Below are positions 1-6,579 of a stretch of 10,183 nt of DNA, piece by piece (positions within the stretch are counted from its first letter, which is position 1; the number at the start of each line of letters is the position of its first letter). The translations under genes were made by a program, and so were the position numbers. Source of the DNA: an uncultured Austwickia sp. (GTDB lineage: Bacteria > Actinomycetota > Actinomycetes > Actinomycetales > Dermatophilaceae); assembly GCA_934678955.1 (NCBI GenBank), contig CAKUSI010000120.1:1-10183 (forward strand), in the 5' to 3' direction. The notes under the pieces were generated by a model. It ran no database searches. It saw nothing but the letters and a program-made list of their open reading frames with translations, and was not told where the DNA came from.

Positions 1-101
1 TTGCCCAGGTGGGGGCGTACGTTTCCCGCCCGTGGGCGGCGAGTGGCGGGGTTTGCCCAGGTGGGGGCGTACGTTTCCCGCCCGTGGGCGGCAAGTGGCG
101 G
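1..101. repeat. 52-bp tandem repeat, two copies with palindromic core
   Basis: Two head-to-tail copies with a 52-bp period are visible (1-52 and 53-101). They differ at only one position over the first 49 bases (G at 41 versus A at 93 in register), after which the second copy diverges. Each unit holds the perfect inverted repeat CCGCCC-GT-GGGCGG (26-39 and 78-91) and the palindrome CGTACG. The first unit begins at the window edge, so more copies may lie to the left. No convincing gene covers it, and it lies 3' of the minus-strand gene ending at 140. It could be an intergenic repeat family, a set of protein-binding sites or a poor terminator. The sequence does not decide between these. Confidence 0.9.
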
Positions 102-139
102 CAGAGAACGATGGCGGGGTGCGGCGTCCAGCGTGGCCG

Positions 140-433
140 TCAGGCCTCGCCGCGGCGGGCCTTGCGGTTGTGGGCCGAGACCAGGACGAAGAGCGGTAGG
201 TAGCAGAACAAGGCGAACAGCACCGCTGCGCCGAGGCTGCCGACCTGCAGTGCGCCGAAGAGCGCGCACACCAGCGCCGCAGCGCCCCAGAGCCGGGACG
301 ATGGAGGGTTGTGCTCCGGCGCACGCCAGACCGGGATGGGGTCTGCCGGGTTGGCGCGGACCAGGATCGTGCCGCTGACAGCAGCCGCCACGAAGCCGAG
401 CAACCCGACCACGATGCTCGTCGCGTCCAACAT
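140..433 (-). CDS. small membrane protein of unknown function (97 aa)
   Basis: The function is not recognised. The product is 97 residues and mostly hydrophobic: a membrane segment at about residues 5-25, a short polar loop containing NPADPIPVWRAPEHNPPSS, and then two closely spaced hydrophobic stretches at about 47-65 and 67-86. It ends in a basic tail (HNRKARRGEA). This suggests a three-pass protein with a positively charged cytoplasmic C-terminus. I chose the ATG at 433 because a strong ribosome binding site (GGAGAGGGG) lies 6 bases upstream. A longer reading from a GTG at 535 adds 34 low-complexity residues and has no binding site. It lies 120 bp downstream of another membrane-protein gene on the same strand, so the two may share a transcript. 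Confidence 0.7.
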   Translation of the reverse strand: MLDATSIVVGLLGFVAAAVSGTILVRANPADPIPVWRAPEHNPPSSRLWGAAALVCALFGALQVGSLGAAVLFALFCYLPLFVLVSAHNRKARRGEA

Positions 434-488
434 GGCTTGCCCCTCTCCCGGCGCGGGTACTCCAGCCACGCGGGCCTTCTCCTCGCGC

Positions 489-510
489 GGCGCGGTGATG
501 TCCCCGCGCC
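489..510. other. perfect 7-bp stem-loop between two membrane-protein genes
   Basis: GGCGCGG (489-495) and CCGCGCC (504-510) form a perfect 7-bp stem with an 8-base loop in the 120-bp gap between the two minus-strand membrane genes. No T-run follows on either strand, so it is not a classical intrinsic terminator. It could weaken read-through, protect mRNA ends or be a chance GC-rich fold. Confidence 0.4.
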
Positions 511-553
511 CACGACTCAGCGCGCCTGAGGACACCGTACGCGGGCTCGTCCG

Positions 554-1045
554 TCAGGAGGCCGCGCGCATGTCCTTCACCAGGCGTGGCGTGCGGCGAC
601 TCCACACCAGCCGGAACCAGTCCGGGATCGGGTATGCCAGGCGGACGACGTAGTAGTTGAGGTACTCCCCCACGCCGAAAGCCCAGATCACCAGCATCAC
701 GAGACCCACGAGGGCATCGTCCGGCCAGCGCGCCAGGATCACGCCCAAGCCGACCGCCAGGAGGAGCGGGTTGAGGAAGCGCAGCGCCCGATAGACCGTG
801 GAAAGCGCTGGAGGCATCGAGCCCCGCCCCACCCACGAGCGCGCCGAAATCCAATAGAGGCCACCCTGGACGAGGACGAACAACAGGGGTCCGAGGCCGC
901 ACCAGAGCAGGATGCCCACGGCCGGGCCCAGGCTCCGTGTCGCGGGATGGGCCGCGATCAGCAGGAAGACGACGGCGGCCGCGAGTTCCCCGGCGCCCAG
1001 GCTCAGGTAGCGCGCCCGCAGCGCCTCTCGGCGTTCTTCATCCAC
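554..1045 (-). CDS. conserved-looking four-pass membrane protein (163 aa)
   Basis: Function unknown. The 163-residue product begins with a short charged N-terminus (MDEERREALRARY) followed by hydrophobic segments at about residues 19-35, 41-65, 89-106 and 109-127, giving a four-helix membrane protein. The C-terminal part, with EYLNYY (127-132), RLAYP, WFRLVW and RRTPRLVKDMR, is polar and distinctive. It reminds me of the EY[IL]NYF-type C-terminus of uncharacterised bacterial membrane proteins, but that is memory rather than a search. The start is GTG at 1045, supported by GGAGG five bases upstream. It is the first gene of a possible two-gene minus-strand unit with the 97-aa membrane protein. 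The region upstream (from 1046) would hold its promoter, but no clear -10/-35 pair stands out. Confidence 0.8.
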   Translation of the reverse strand: MDEERREALRARYLSLGAGELAAAVVFLLIAAHPATRSLGPAVGILLWCGLGPLLFVLVQGGLYWISARSWVGRGSMPPALSTVYRALRFLNPLLLAVGLGVILARWPDDALVGLVMLVIWAFGVGEYLNYYVVRLAYPIPDWFRLVWSRRTPRLVKDMRAAS

Positions 1046-1244
1046 GACGTCCTCCGCTCGGGTGGCGCGGGAGCCGGCTCGGGCTCACCTCGCTGCGCCG
1101 GACAGTCTGCTACAGCGGCCGAGTGCACCGGCGGACACGGGCGTGTGACGCGCGGGACAGGCCGGGTGCGCAGGACCGGCCGGCGCGAGACATACAGACG
1201 CGCGGGCCACCGCGACGGTTGGGGACATGAGGCGGGCCGCCCCC

Positions 1245-1285
1245 CCGGGCGAAGGTTTGTGTCAGGGAGGTAGGCCTTCGCCCGG
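1245..1285. repeat. 11-bp perfect inverted repeat
   Basis: CCGGGCGAAGG (1245-1255) is exactly matched by its reverse complement CCTTCGCCCGG (1275-1285) across a 19-base spacer. The arms are too long for chance to be comfortable, although the local GC content helps. It lies about 200 bp upstream of the divergent membrane gene and 410 bp upstream of the response regulator. There is no T-run, so a terminator is unlikely. An operator or a dispersed intergenic hairpin element fits better. Confidence 0.6.
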
Positions 1286-1324
1286 AGGACGACCCTGGGG
1301 GAGGAGCCGTCAACGATGTAGGGA

Positions 1325-1522
1325 TCAGGGTTGCCAGCGGTCGAAGCGGACCACGGCCGGGGCCAGAGCAGGCGCGGGGCGCCACCGCTCCGTGATGTCG
1401 GACTCGAGCACAGCGCGCACACGGGAGGAACAGGTCGCAATGAAGCCCTCGGACGTCGGTCGGGACCGGAGTGCCAGGGAGTGGGCCGGGGACTTCGCCC
1501 GGCTGGACCGTCGACTGGTCAT
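1325..1522 (-). CDS. possible small protein (65 aa), weak
   Basis: This reading frame is not recognised and may not be real. It starts at an ATG with GGAGGG a few bases upstream, and about 83% of its codons end in G or C. The first 20 residues are serine/arginine-rich. The rest (SEGFIATCSSRVRAVLE, then ERWRPAPALAPAVVRFDRWQP) looks more like protein. Against it, the opposite strand from 1440 also has a plausible start and third-position bias, the product is short and basic, and there is no conserved motif or operon partner. It may be the tail of a degraded gene. Confidence 0.2.
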   Translation of the reverse strand: MTSRRSSRAKSPAHSLALRSRPTSEGFIATCSSRVRAVLESDITERWRPAPALAPAVVRFDRWQP

Positions 1523-1695
1523 GTGTGCATCCCTCCGTCGCCACGCAGGATCGGGCGATCTGTCACAATCGCCTGCAACCGTAGGTATTCTCCGCCGCCG
1601 GCGCGGCCGGGTCATCCCCCTCTTTAGGGGTGCGGCCCGCGCGGGCGGTGGGCGACAGCAGCCAGACGAGCGGTTCGTATGTGACAGGGGTGGAT

Positions 1696-2346
1696 GTGGA
1701 CGCACTGCGGATCGCCTTGGTCGACGACCACCCACCGATCTTGCGGGGAGCCATCGACGCGATCAGCGCGACCCTGTCGGTGGCCGAGGCGGTCACCGCC
1801 CGGCGGGTGGAGGAGCTGATGGCCACGCCCGGGCCCTACGACGTCGTCATCCTGGACCTGCAGCTGGGCGACGGCTCCGATCCGGCCACCAACGTGGAGG
1901 TCGTGGCGGGGCGAGGCTGGCCGGTGCTGCTCTACACGCAGGAGGCGAACGCCCGCTTGGTGGGCCGGTGCTTCCGGGCGGGAGCGGGCGGCATCGTCGC
2001 CAAGCACGAGGAGCTGTCGGTGCTGGTCGAGGCCGTGACGCAGATCGTCCGGGGAGAGCCCTACCTCAGCGGCGACTGGGCCTCGGCGCTGGAGGCCGAC
2101 GCGGACTCCATCCCTCACCTGGCCCCGCGTGAGTTCGAGGCGCTGCGCCTGTACGCTGCGGGCCTTCCCCTGAAGTCCGTGGCCCGCCGGATGGGCATCT
2201 CCCCCGAAACCGTCAAGGATCACCTGATGCGGGTACGCCGGCGATACCAGGAGGTCGGCCGCCCCGCAGCGACCAAGACCGAGCTCTACATCCGGGCCGT
2301 GGAGGACGGGGTCCTCCCGGCGCCGGGCCCCGGCGACCCCCCGTGA
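1696..2346 (+). CDS. LuxR/NarL-family response regulator
   Basis: DNA-binding response regulator of a two-component system, presumably phosphorylated by the kinase encoded immediately downstream. With the start used here it is 216 residues, a normal length for the family. The receiver domain (about 4-120) has the acidic pair D10-D11 (VDDHPP), the phospho-acceptor D54 in VILDLQL, the switch threonine T81 (LLYTQ) and the conserved lysine K103 (IVAKHE). A linker leads to a LuxR-type helix-turn-helix at about 142-208 (LAPREFEALRLYAAGL, then SVARRMGISPETVKDHL). I chose the GTG at 1696 because AGGGG lies 5 bases upstream; in-frame GTGs at 1690, 1681 and 1630 are alternatives. Its stop codon overlaps the start of the kinase gene, so the two are co-translated. 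The genes it controls cannot be read from the window. Confidence 0.92.
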   Translation: MDALRIALVDDHPPILRGAIDAISATLSVAEAVTARRVEELMATPGPYDVVILDLQLGDGSDPATNVEVVAGRGWPVLLYTQEANARLVGRCFRAGAGGIVAKHEELSVLVEAVTQIVRGEPYLSGDWASALEADADSIPHLAPREFEALRLYAAGLPLKSVARRMGISPETVKDHLMRVRRRYQEVGRPAATKTELYIRAVEDGVLPAPGPGDPP

Positions 2347-4544
2347 GCCGCGCGGATCCCCTCGCCGGATCGGCGGTGGGCCGCGGGCTGCGGATCACCG
2401 CCTTCGTGGTCGCCGTCGTGGCCTGGGCCACCGCGCTCGCGCAGGCCCTGGGGGGACCCACGTTCTATCCCTCGTGGTTTCTGGTGGGCTCCTTCGGTCT
2501 CGTCGGGCTGGTGCTGGCGGTGTGCGCCGTCCAGTGCTTCACGCCCTCCGGTCCGCTGACGGGGATGCGCCTGTATGTCGCCCTCGCCCTGGTCCTGCGC
2601 TGGGTGGAGTTGATCGTGGTCGACCAGCCGCCGGACGAGGCGTCGTACGCACCGCTGTCCAACATCCTCTTCTCGGGCATGGTGCTCACGGGCTTCGTCC
2701 TGCGACCGGGCGTGGGCGCGCCGATGGTGCTCGCCGCCGTGGTGGGGTTCCTGCCCGCGCGGATCGAGGTGGTCGGGCCGCTCCAGGGCTACGCCGAGGG
2801 TGCCGTCTACCTGGCGGCGAGCGGGGTCTCCTTCCTCGTGGTGGCCCGCCTCGGGCGCGAGCTGGACCGTCTTGCGTCGTCGAGCCGCGCCACCCACCGG
2901 GCTCGGGCCGGAGCGTTCGCGGCGGCCGAGCGGACCCGTCTGCACGAATGGTGGGACGGCCTGATCCACGATCGTGTGCTGGCGGCGCTCGCGCTGGCGG
3001 CGCGGGGGCAGAGCCAGGACGCGGTGACGCCGGCCACGGAGGCGGTGGCCCGTCTGTCCGGGGCCGGAGAGGCCGCCCGGGTGTCCCCGCGCGAGGCGAT
3101 CGAGCGGCACGCCCGATCGCTGCACGTGCGGCTCGACCTGGACCTGCAGGGCTGGAGCGAGGAGGCCGCAGGCGACGCGCTGGAGGCCGCCGCGTGTGAG
3201 GCGATCACGAACGTCTCGCGGCACGCGGGCACCGGGCACGCCTGGGTCACCTCCCGGTGCGACCAGGGGCGCTGCGTGGTGACGGTGCGCGACGAGGGCC
3301 CGGGGTTCGACCTGGAGGCCGTCCCGGAGGCCCGGCTGGGGGTCCGGCGGCGGATCCTCTCGACCTTGGCGGCCGTGGGGGGCCAGGCCGAGATCGACTC
3401 CCGGCCGGGGGAGGGCACGTGCGTGCGCCTCAGCGCGCCGATCAAGGTGCGTCCAGAGGACCCCCCGGCCCCCGAACGGTGGAGTCTCGCGATGTTCACG
3501 CCCATTGCCGTCTTGGCCGCTCTGCACATGGGCGCCCACATTGCCGTCGGGACCACGTACCTCTCGGCGGGCGTCAGTCCGGCGCTGATCGCCTTCGGCA
3601 TGGTCGCGATCCCGGTGTTGACGGTCCTGGCCGCCGTCTGCGACGGGAGAAGGCTGCAGATGGTGCTGGTGGCCCTCGTGATCACCTGGGGGGCGCTGAT
3701 CGGCAACGTTGTCGACCCGCACATCGTCGACTGGAGGCTCTGGTTCGTGGGAGCGATGGACACGGCGGTGGTGATCATCGGCCTGCGGCGTGGTCTCGCC
3801 GCGGCTTTCGGCGTCATCGCCGCGTCCTGCCTGCTCGGTGTGGCGATCCTCGCGATCCGCGGCGAGGTGGCGCTCGTGCCCCTGGCGATCGCCACGTTCC
3901 AGGTCGTGATGTGGGGCTTCGGAGCCGGCGTCTTCAACCTGCTGCTGGGCCGCGCTGAACGCCGCATCGGAGCGCAGGAGTCGGCCCGCGCCGAGGCGAC
4001 GCGGCGCGCGCTCGCGTTGCTGGCGCGGGAGGAAGAGTTGGCGGCGCGGCGCGGGGCGCTGGACGCGCAGGTCGTGCCCTACCTGGAGCGGATCGCCGCG
4101 GGCGAGGAGCTCGATGCCCAGGCGCGGGCGCGCTGCGCCGAGCTCGAGTCGGTGGCCCGTGACCAGCTGCTGGCCGGCACGTTGCTGACCCCCGAACTCG
4201 CGTCGTCCATCACGCAGGCGCGCTCGCGCGGGGTCGTGGTGACGGTCACGGGGCGGCGCGAGGCCGCCGACGAGGGCCTGGAGGCATTCCACGCCGTCGC
4301 CGCTGCGCTGCTGCGGGCTGCCCGACCCCGCGATCGGGTCCAGTTGACCTGGCGGGCCGGGGCCGGCGGACGCCGGGGGGTGGGGAGCCTCGTCGGTCTG
4401 GGCGCCGGCGATCGCTGGTCGCTGCGGCTGCCGCGCCGGGTCGCCGGGCTGGACATCGACATCTCGCTGGACGAGGACGCCGTGCTGGCCGAGTTGACGA
4501 CCCCGGACGCGGCGCGGCGCGCGCAGGTCCCAGTTGCCGCCTGA
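2343..4544 (+). CDS. large two-module membrane sensor histidine kinase (733 aa)
   Basis: Sensor kinase partner of the upstream LuxR-type regulator; its GTG start overlaps the regulator's TGA in GTGA, indicating translational coupling. There is no ribosome binding site of its own. The architecture has two parts. Module 1 has about six membrane segments (17-37, 45-65, 76-94, 103-120, 127-139, 152-168), a short linker, and a degenerate HisKA_3-like dimerisation helix with the phospho-acceptor pair H209-D210 (LIHDRVLAAL). It then has a HATPase_c domain with N290 (EAITNVSRHA), DEGPGF (317-322), GVRRRI (333-338) and PGEGT (355-359). Module 2 repeats the plan: hydrophobic segments from about 384 to 537, an alanine/arginine/glutamate coiled-coil-like helix (538-612), and a C-terminal domain of about 120 residues without H-box, N-box or glycine-rich ATP motifs. 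At 733 aa it is far longer than simple DesK/NarX-like kinases of about 400 aa. The second half is probably a pseudokinase or sensor; that role is inference. Confidence 0.88.
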   Translation: MSRADPLAGSAVGRGLRITAFVVAVVAWATALAQALGGPTFYPSWFLVGSFGLVGLVLAVCAVQCFTPSGPLTGMRLYVALALVLRWVELIVVDQPPDEASYAPLSNILFSGMVLTGFVLRPGVGAPMVLAAVVGFLPARIEVVGPLQGYAEGAVYLAASGVSFLVVARLGRELDRLASSSRATHRARAGAFAAAERTRLHEWWDGLIHDRVLAALALAARGQSQDAVTPATEAVARLSGAGEAARVSPREAIERHARSLHVRLDLDLQGWSEEAAGDALEAAACEAITNVSRHAGTGHAWVTSRCDQGRCVVTVRDEGPGFDLEAVPEARLGVRRRILSTLAAVGGQAEIDSRPGEGTCVRLSAPIKVRPEDPPAPERWSLAMFTPIAVLAALHMGAHIAVGTTYLSAGVSPALIAFGMVAIPVLTVLAAVCDGRRLQMVLVALVITWGALIGNVVDPHIVDWRLWFVGAMDTAVVIIGLRRGLAAAFGVIAASCLLGVAILAIRGEVALVPLAIATFQVVMWGFGAGVFNLLLGRAERRIGAQESARAEATRRALALLAREEELAARRGALDAQVVPYLERIAAGEELDAQARARCAELESVARDQLLAGTLLTPELASSITQARSRGVVVTVTGRREAADEGLEAFHAVAAALLRAARPRDRVQLTWRAGAGGRRGVGSLVGLGAGDRWSLRLPRRVAGLDIDISLDEDAVLAELTTPDAARRAQVPVAA

Positions 4545-4559
4545 GCCCTTGGGTCAGGC
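4539..4559 (+). terminator. stem-loop spanning the kinase stop codon, possible terminator
   Basis: GCCTGA (4539-4544, including the TGA stop) pairs with TCAGGC (4554-4559). The stem extends inward by two or three G-C pairs around one bulged G, leaving a very short loop. The following bases are pyrimidine-rich (CTCGCTTCC) but not a U-tract. It lies in the 53-bp gap between convergent genes, where a bidirectional terminator would be expected. Confidence 0.35.
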
Positions 4560-4597
4560 CTCGCTTCCGTCGATGCCCCCCAGGCCGTCCGTCGAGG

Positions 4598-4918
4598 TCA
4601 GCGCCCGCGGATCCAGTCGCGCAGTCGGCCCCGCAGTCGGCGCACTTCGATGACCCGGCTGTCACTCGAGGCGGCGGGGGAGTCGGCGGGCGAGTGGGAG
4701 TCGGCGCGCGGGATGTCGACCTGGGCAGTCGCGGCGGCCGCTGCGGGCTTGGCCTTGAGCCGCGGCGTTTGGCGCAGCATGGAGGGCGCGTGGGGGCAGC
4801 GCGAGGAGTCCTCGGCTGGCGCTCCCGGAGAGACGGGTGGCGAGACCGGTGGGTTCCACGCGTCCTCCTCGATCCGGAGCAGCGGCGCGGCCGGCGGGGG
4901 CGAGACAGTGAGGCTCAT
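4598..4918 (-). CDS. small disordered proline/alanine-rich protein with basic tail (106 aa)
   Basis: Not recognised. From the ATG at 4918 it encodes 106 residues with no membrane segment. The N-terminal part is proline-rich (SLTVSPPPAAPLLRIEEDAW, then a PPVSPPVSPGAP tract). The middle is alanine- and serine-rich, and the last 19 residues (RVIEVRRLRGRLRDWIRGR) could form a basic amphipathic helix that touches membrane or nucleic acid. An in-frame GTG at 4951 (adding MAERDGADAVG) is possible, since a weak AGGG precedes it. The gene lies 64 bp downstream of the OmpR-type kinase on the same strand and may be the third gene of that operon. It converges on the large kinase gene. Third codon positions are G/C-rich, and no long competing gene is evident. 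Confidence 0.5.
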   Translation of the reverse strand: MSLTVSPPPAAPLLRIEEDAWNPPVSPPVSPGAPAEDSSRCPHAPSMLRQTPRLKAKPAAAAATAQVDIPRADSHSPADSPAASSDSRVIEVRRLRGRLRDWIRGR

Positions 4919-4982
4919 ACCAACAGCATCGGCACCGTCCCTTTCGGCCACCTGTGGCGACCCTGAGGCGCGTCGATGCCTT

Positions 4983-6569
4983 CTAGCGGCCCGTGGGCGT
5001 CGCGGGAGAGGGGGAGGCCATCGCGGGATGGGCGGCGGATGCCGCCGTGGGGTCTGTCGGGATCGTGACCGTGAAGGTGGTTCGCCCGGGCGCGCTCGTC
5101 ACGCTCACGGTGCCGCGATGCGCGGCGACCACAGCCTCCACGATGGATAGGCCGAGCCCCGTCGATCCGCTGGTCCGGGTGCGGGCGGCGTCCCCTCGGC
5201 TGAACCGGGAGAAGATCCGCGGCAGCAGGTCGGGAGCGATCCCCGGCCCGTTGTCGGCCACCTCGATCAGCGCCTTCCCCGGCTCGGCGCGGACCCGCAC
5301 GGTGACAGTGGTGCCCGGGGGAGTGTGGGCTCGGGCGTTGGCGAGGAGGTTCACGACGACCTGGGTGAGCCGTGCCTGGTCACCGTAGGCCTCGACGGCC
5401 TCCGGGGGCAGGTCGAGCTGCCAGCGGTGCTGTGGCCCGGCCGCCCGCGCATCGCTCACGGCGTCGATGACGAGCCTCGTCAGGTCGACCGGGGTGCGCT
5501 CGAGGGGACGGCCCGCGTCGAGGCGCGCGAGCAGCAGCAGGTCCTCGACCAGCCGCGCCATACGTCCCGCCTCGGACTCGATCCGGCCGATCGCGTGGCG
5601 GATGCCGTCGGGGACGGGTGAGGTCTCCCGTCGGGACAGCTCTGCATACCCGCTGATCGCCGCGAGGGGTGTCCGTAGCTCGTGGCTCGCGTCGGCGACG
5701 AACTGACGCAGCTGGGTCTCACTGGCGTGGCGGGCCTGCAGCGATGAATCGATGTGGTCGAGCAGTTCGTTCAGTGCCGCGCCCACCTGGCCCACCTCGG
5801 TGCGCTTGTCGGTGTCCGCCGGGGGCACTCGCTCCGCGAGCAGGACCTTTCCTTCGTGCAGCGGCAGTCGGGAGACCCGCCCGGCGGTCGCCGCCACGCG
5901 CTGCAGAGGGCGCAGGTTGACCCGGACCAGCCACGCGGTGCCGGCGGCGAGCACGATCATCCCGAGCAGGGCGACGGCCACGGTGATCAGCGCGATCGTC
6001 CGCAACGTATCGTCCATGGCCCGAGTGGGGATGCCGCTGATGAGGACATTCCCATCGGAGTTCTGGGAGCGGATCACTCGATAGGTCCCGAAGTCGTGTC
6101 CGAGGTCCACGGTCATCGGAGCACCGCCGAGGGAGGCGTCGAGCAACTGCTCCTCGGCCATGTCAAGCTCGTGGGAGTCGGTGGCGCGGGTGCCGTCGGC
6201 GCTGAAGACGACGAACTGCTGGACTTCCCCGTCGCGGAGGTCCAGCAGCAGGTAACTTCCGCCGAGCCCCGCGGGCGGGGCGTCTTCGGCCGTGGTCGTG
6301 CCGGCCGTCGGGGAGCCGCCCTGCCGGGGGGTGAGGTCACCGCCGCGCAGGGGCCGGCGGTGTCCCCATCGGTCCCAGGCCCGGTTCGCCGTCTGCACCA
6401 CCTGCGCGTCCAGTTGGCGACCCAACGATTCCTTGGCGATGAGGACGGTGGCGACGGTCGTGGCCAGCGTCACGGCGATGAACAGGGCCACGATGGAGGC
6501 GACCAACGTCCGGCTCAGCGGCTGCCCGGCCGTCACACGGCGCGACACGTTCGTGAGGACCCCTCGCAT
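4983..6569 (-). CDS. OmpR-class sensor histidine kinase (HAMP-HisKA-HATPase)
   Basis: Membrane sensor kinase expected to phosphorylate the response regulator encoded just upstream. It has 528 residues. After a short cytoplasmic N-terminus there is a membrane helix (about 22-45), then an extracytoplasmic sensor region (46-189) with a Gly/Pro/Thr-rich low-complexity patch at about 75-104. A second helix (191-215) follows, then a HAMP linker (about 215-275). The HisKA domain has the phospho-acceptor H296 in SHELRTP, and HATPase_c has N-box N407/N411 (VNLLANARAH), DNGPGI (439-444), the F-box IFSRFSRG (452-459) and GSTGLGLSIV (468-477). All catalytic motifs are intact. The last 25 residues are Ala/Ser/Pro-rich. 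The start ATG lies 10 bp after the regulator's stop with only a weak ribosome binding site, so coupling is likely. The pair resembles mycobacterial TrcS/TcrY/PhoR-type kinases, but I cannot assign orthology. Confidence 0.95.
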   Translation of the reverse strand: MRGVLTNVSRRVTAGQPLSRTLVASIVALFIAVTLATTVATVLIAKESLGRQLDAQVVQTANRAWDRWGHRRPLRGGDLTPRQGGSPTAGTTTAEDAPPAGLGGSYLLLDLRDGEVQQFVVFSADGTRATDSHELDMAEEQLLDASLGGAPMTVDLGHDFGTYRVIRSQNSDGNVLISGIPTRAMDDTLRTIALITVAVALLGMIVLAAGTAWLVRVNLRPLQRVAATAGRVSRLPLHEGKVLLAERVPPADTDKRTEVGQVGAALNELLDHIDSSLQARHASETQLRQFVADASHELRTPLAAISGYAELSRRETSPVPDGIRHAIGRIESEAGRMARLVEDLLLLARLDAGRPLERTPVDLTRLVIDAVSDARAAGPQHRWQLDLPPEAVEAYGDQARLTQVVVNLLANARAHTPPGTTVTVRVRAEPGKALIEVADNGPGIAPDLLPRIFSRFSRGDAARTRTSGSTGLGLSIVEAVVAAHRGTVSVTSAPGRTTFTVTIPTDPTAASAAHPAMASPSPATPTGR

Positions 6570-6579
6570 CCGAGACGGT

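Larger units (their letters stand above)
1046..1695. other. 650-bp divergent intergenic region
   Basis: This stretch separates the minus-strand membrane gene from the plus-strand two-component pair and should carry promoters for both. It contains an 11-bp inverted repeat (1245-1285), a weak small minus-strand ORF (1325-1522), and a short hairpin, CCCCT-CTTT-AGGGG (1617-1630). A possible plus-strand promoter for the response regulator is TGTCAC at 1561 with TATTCT at 1586, but the 19-base spacer is long and the -35 is poor. Longer reading frames here are arginine/proline-rich shadow frames. A decayed gene is possible but not demonstrable. Confidence 0.5.

Noticed and set aside
1..378. Plus-strand reading frames across the left repeat and the first membrane gene
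   Set aside because: They translate to arginine/proline-rich low-complexity sequence, start inside the repeat and oppose a better minus-strand gene with a strong ribosome binding site.
1561..1591. Sigma-70-like promoter for the LuxR-type regulator
   Set aside because: TATTCT is acceptable as a -10, but the TGTCAC -35 is poor and the spacer is 19 bases; it is mentioned under the intergenic region but not called as a separate feature.
1227..2132. 301-codon plus-strand frame overlapping the response regulator
   Set aside because: Beyond about 1690 it is a Gly/Arg-rich shadow of the regulator, whose receiver and HTH motifs are unmistakable in the other frame.
2286..4292. 668-codon minus-strand frame opposite the large sensor kinase
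   Set aside because: It is His/Arg/Asp/Gln-rich with no domain-like segments, the usual antisense shadow of a high-GC gene.
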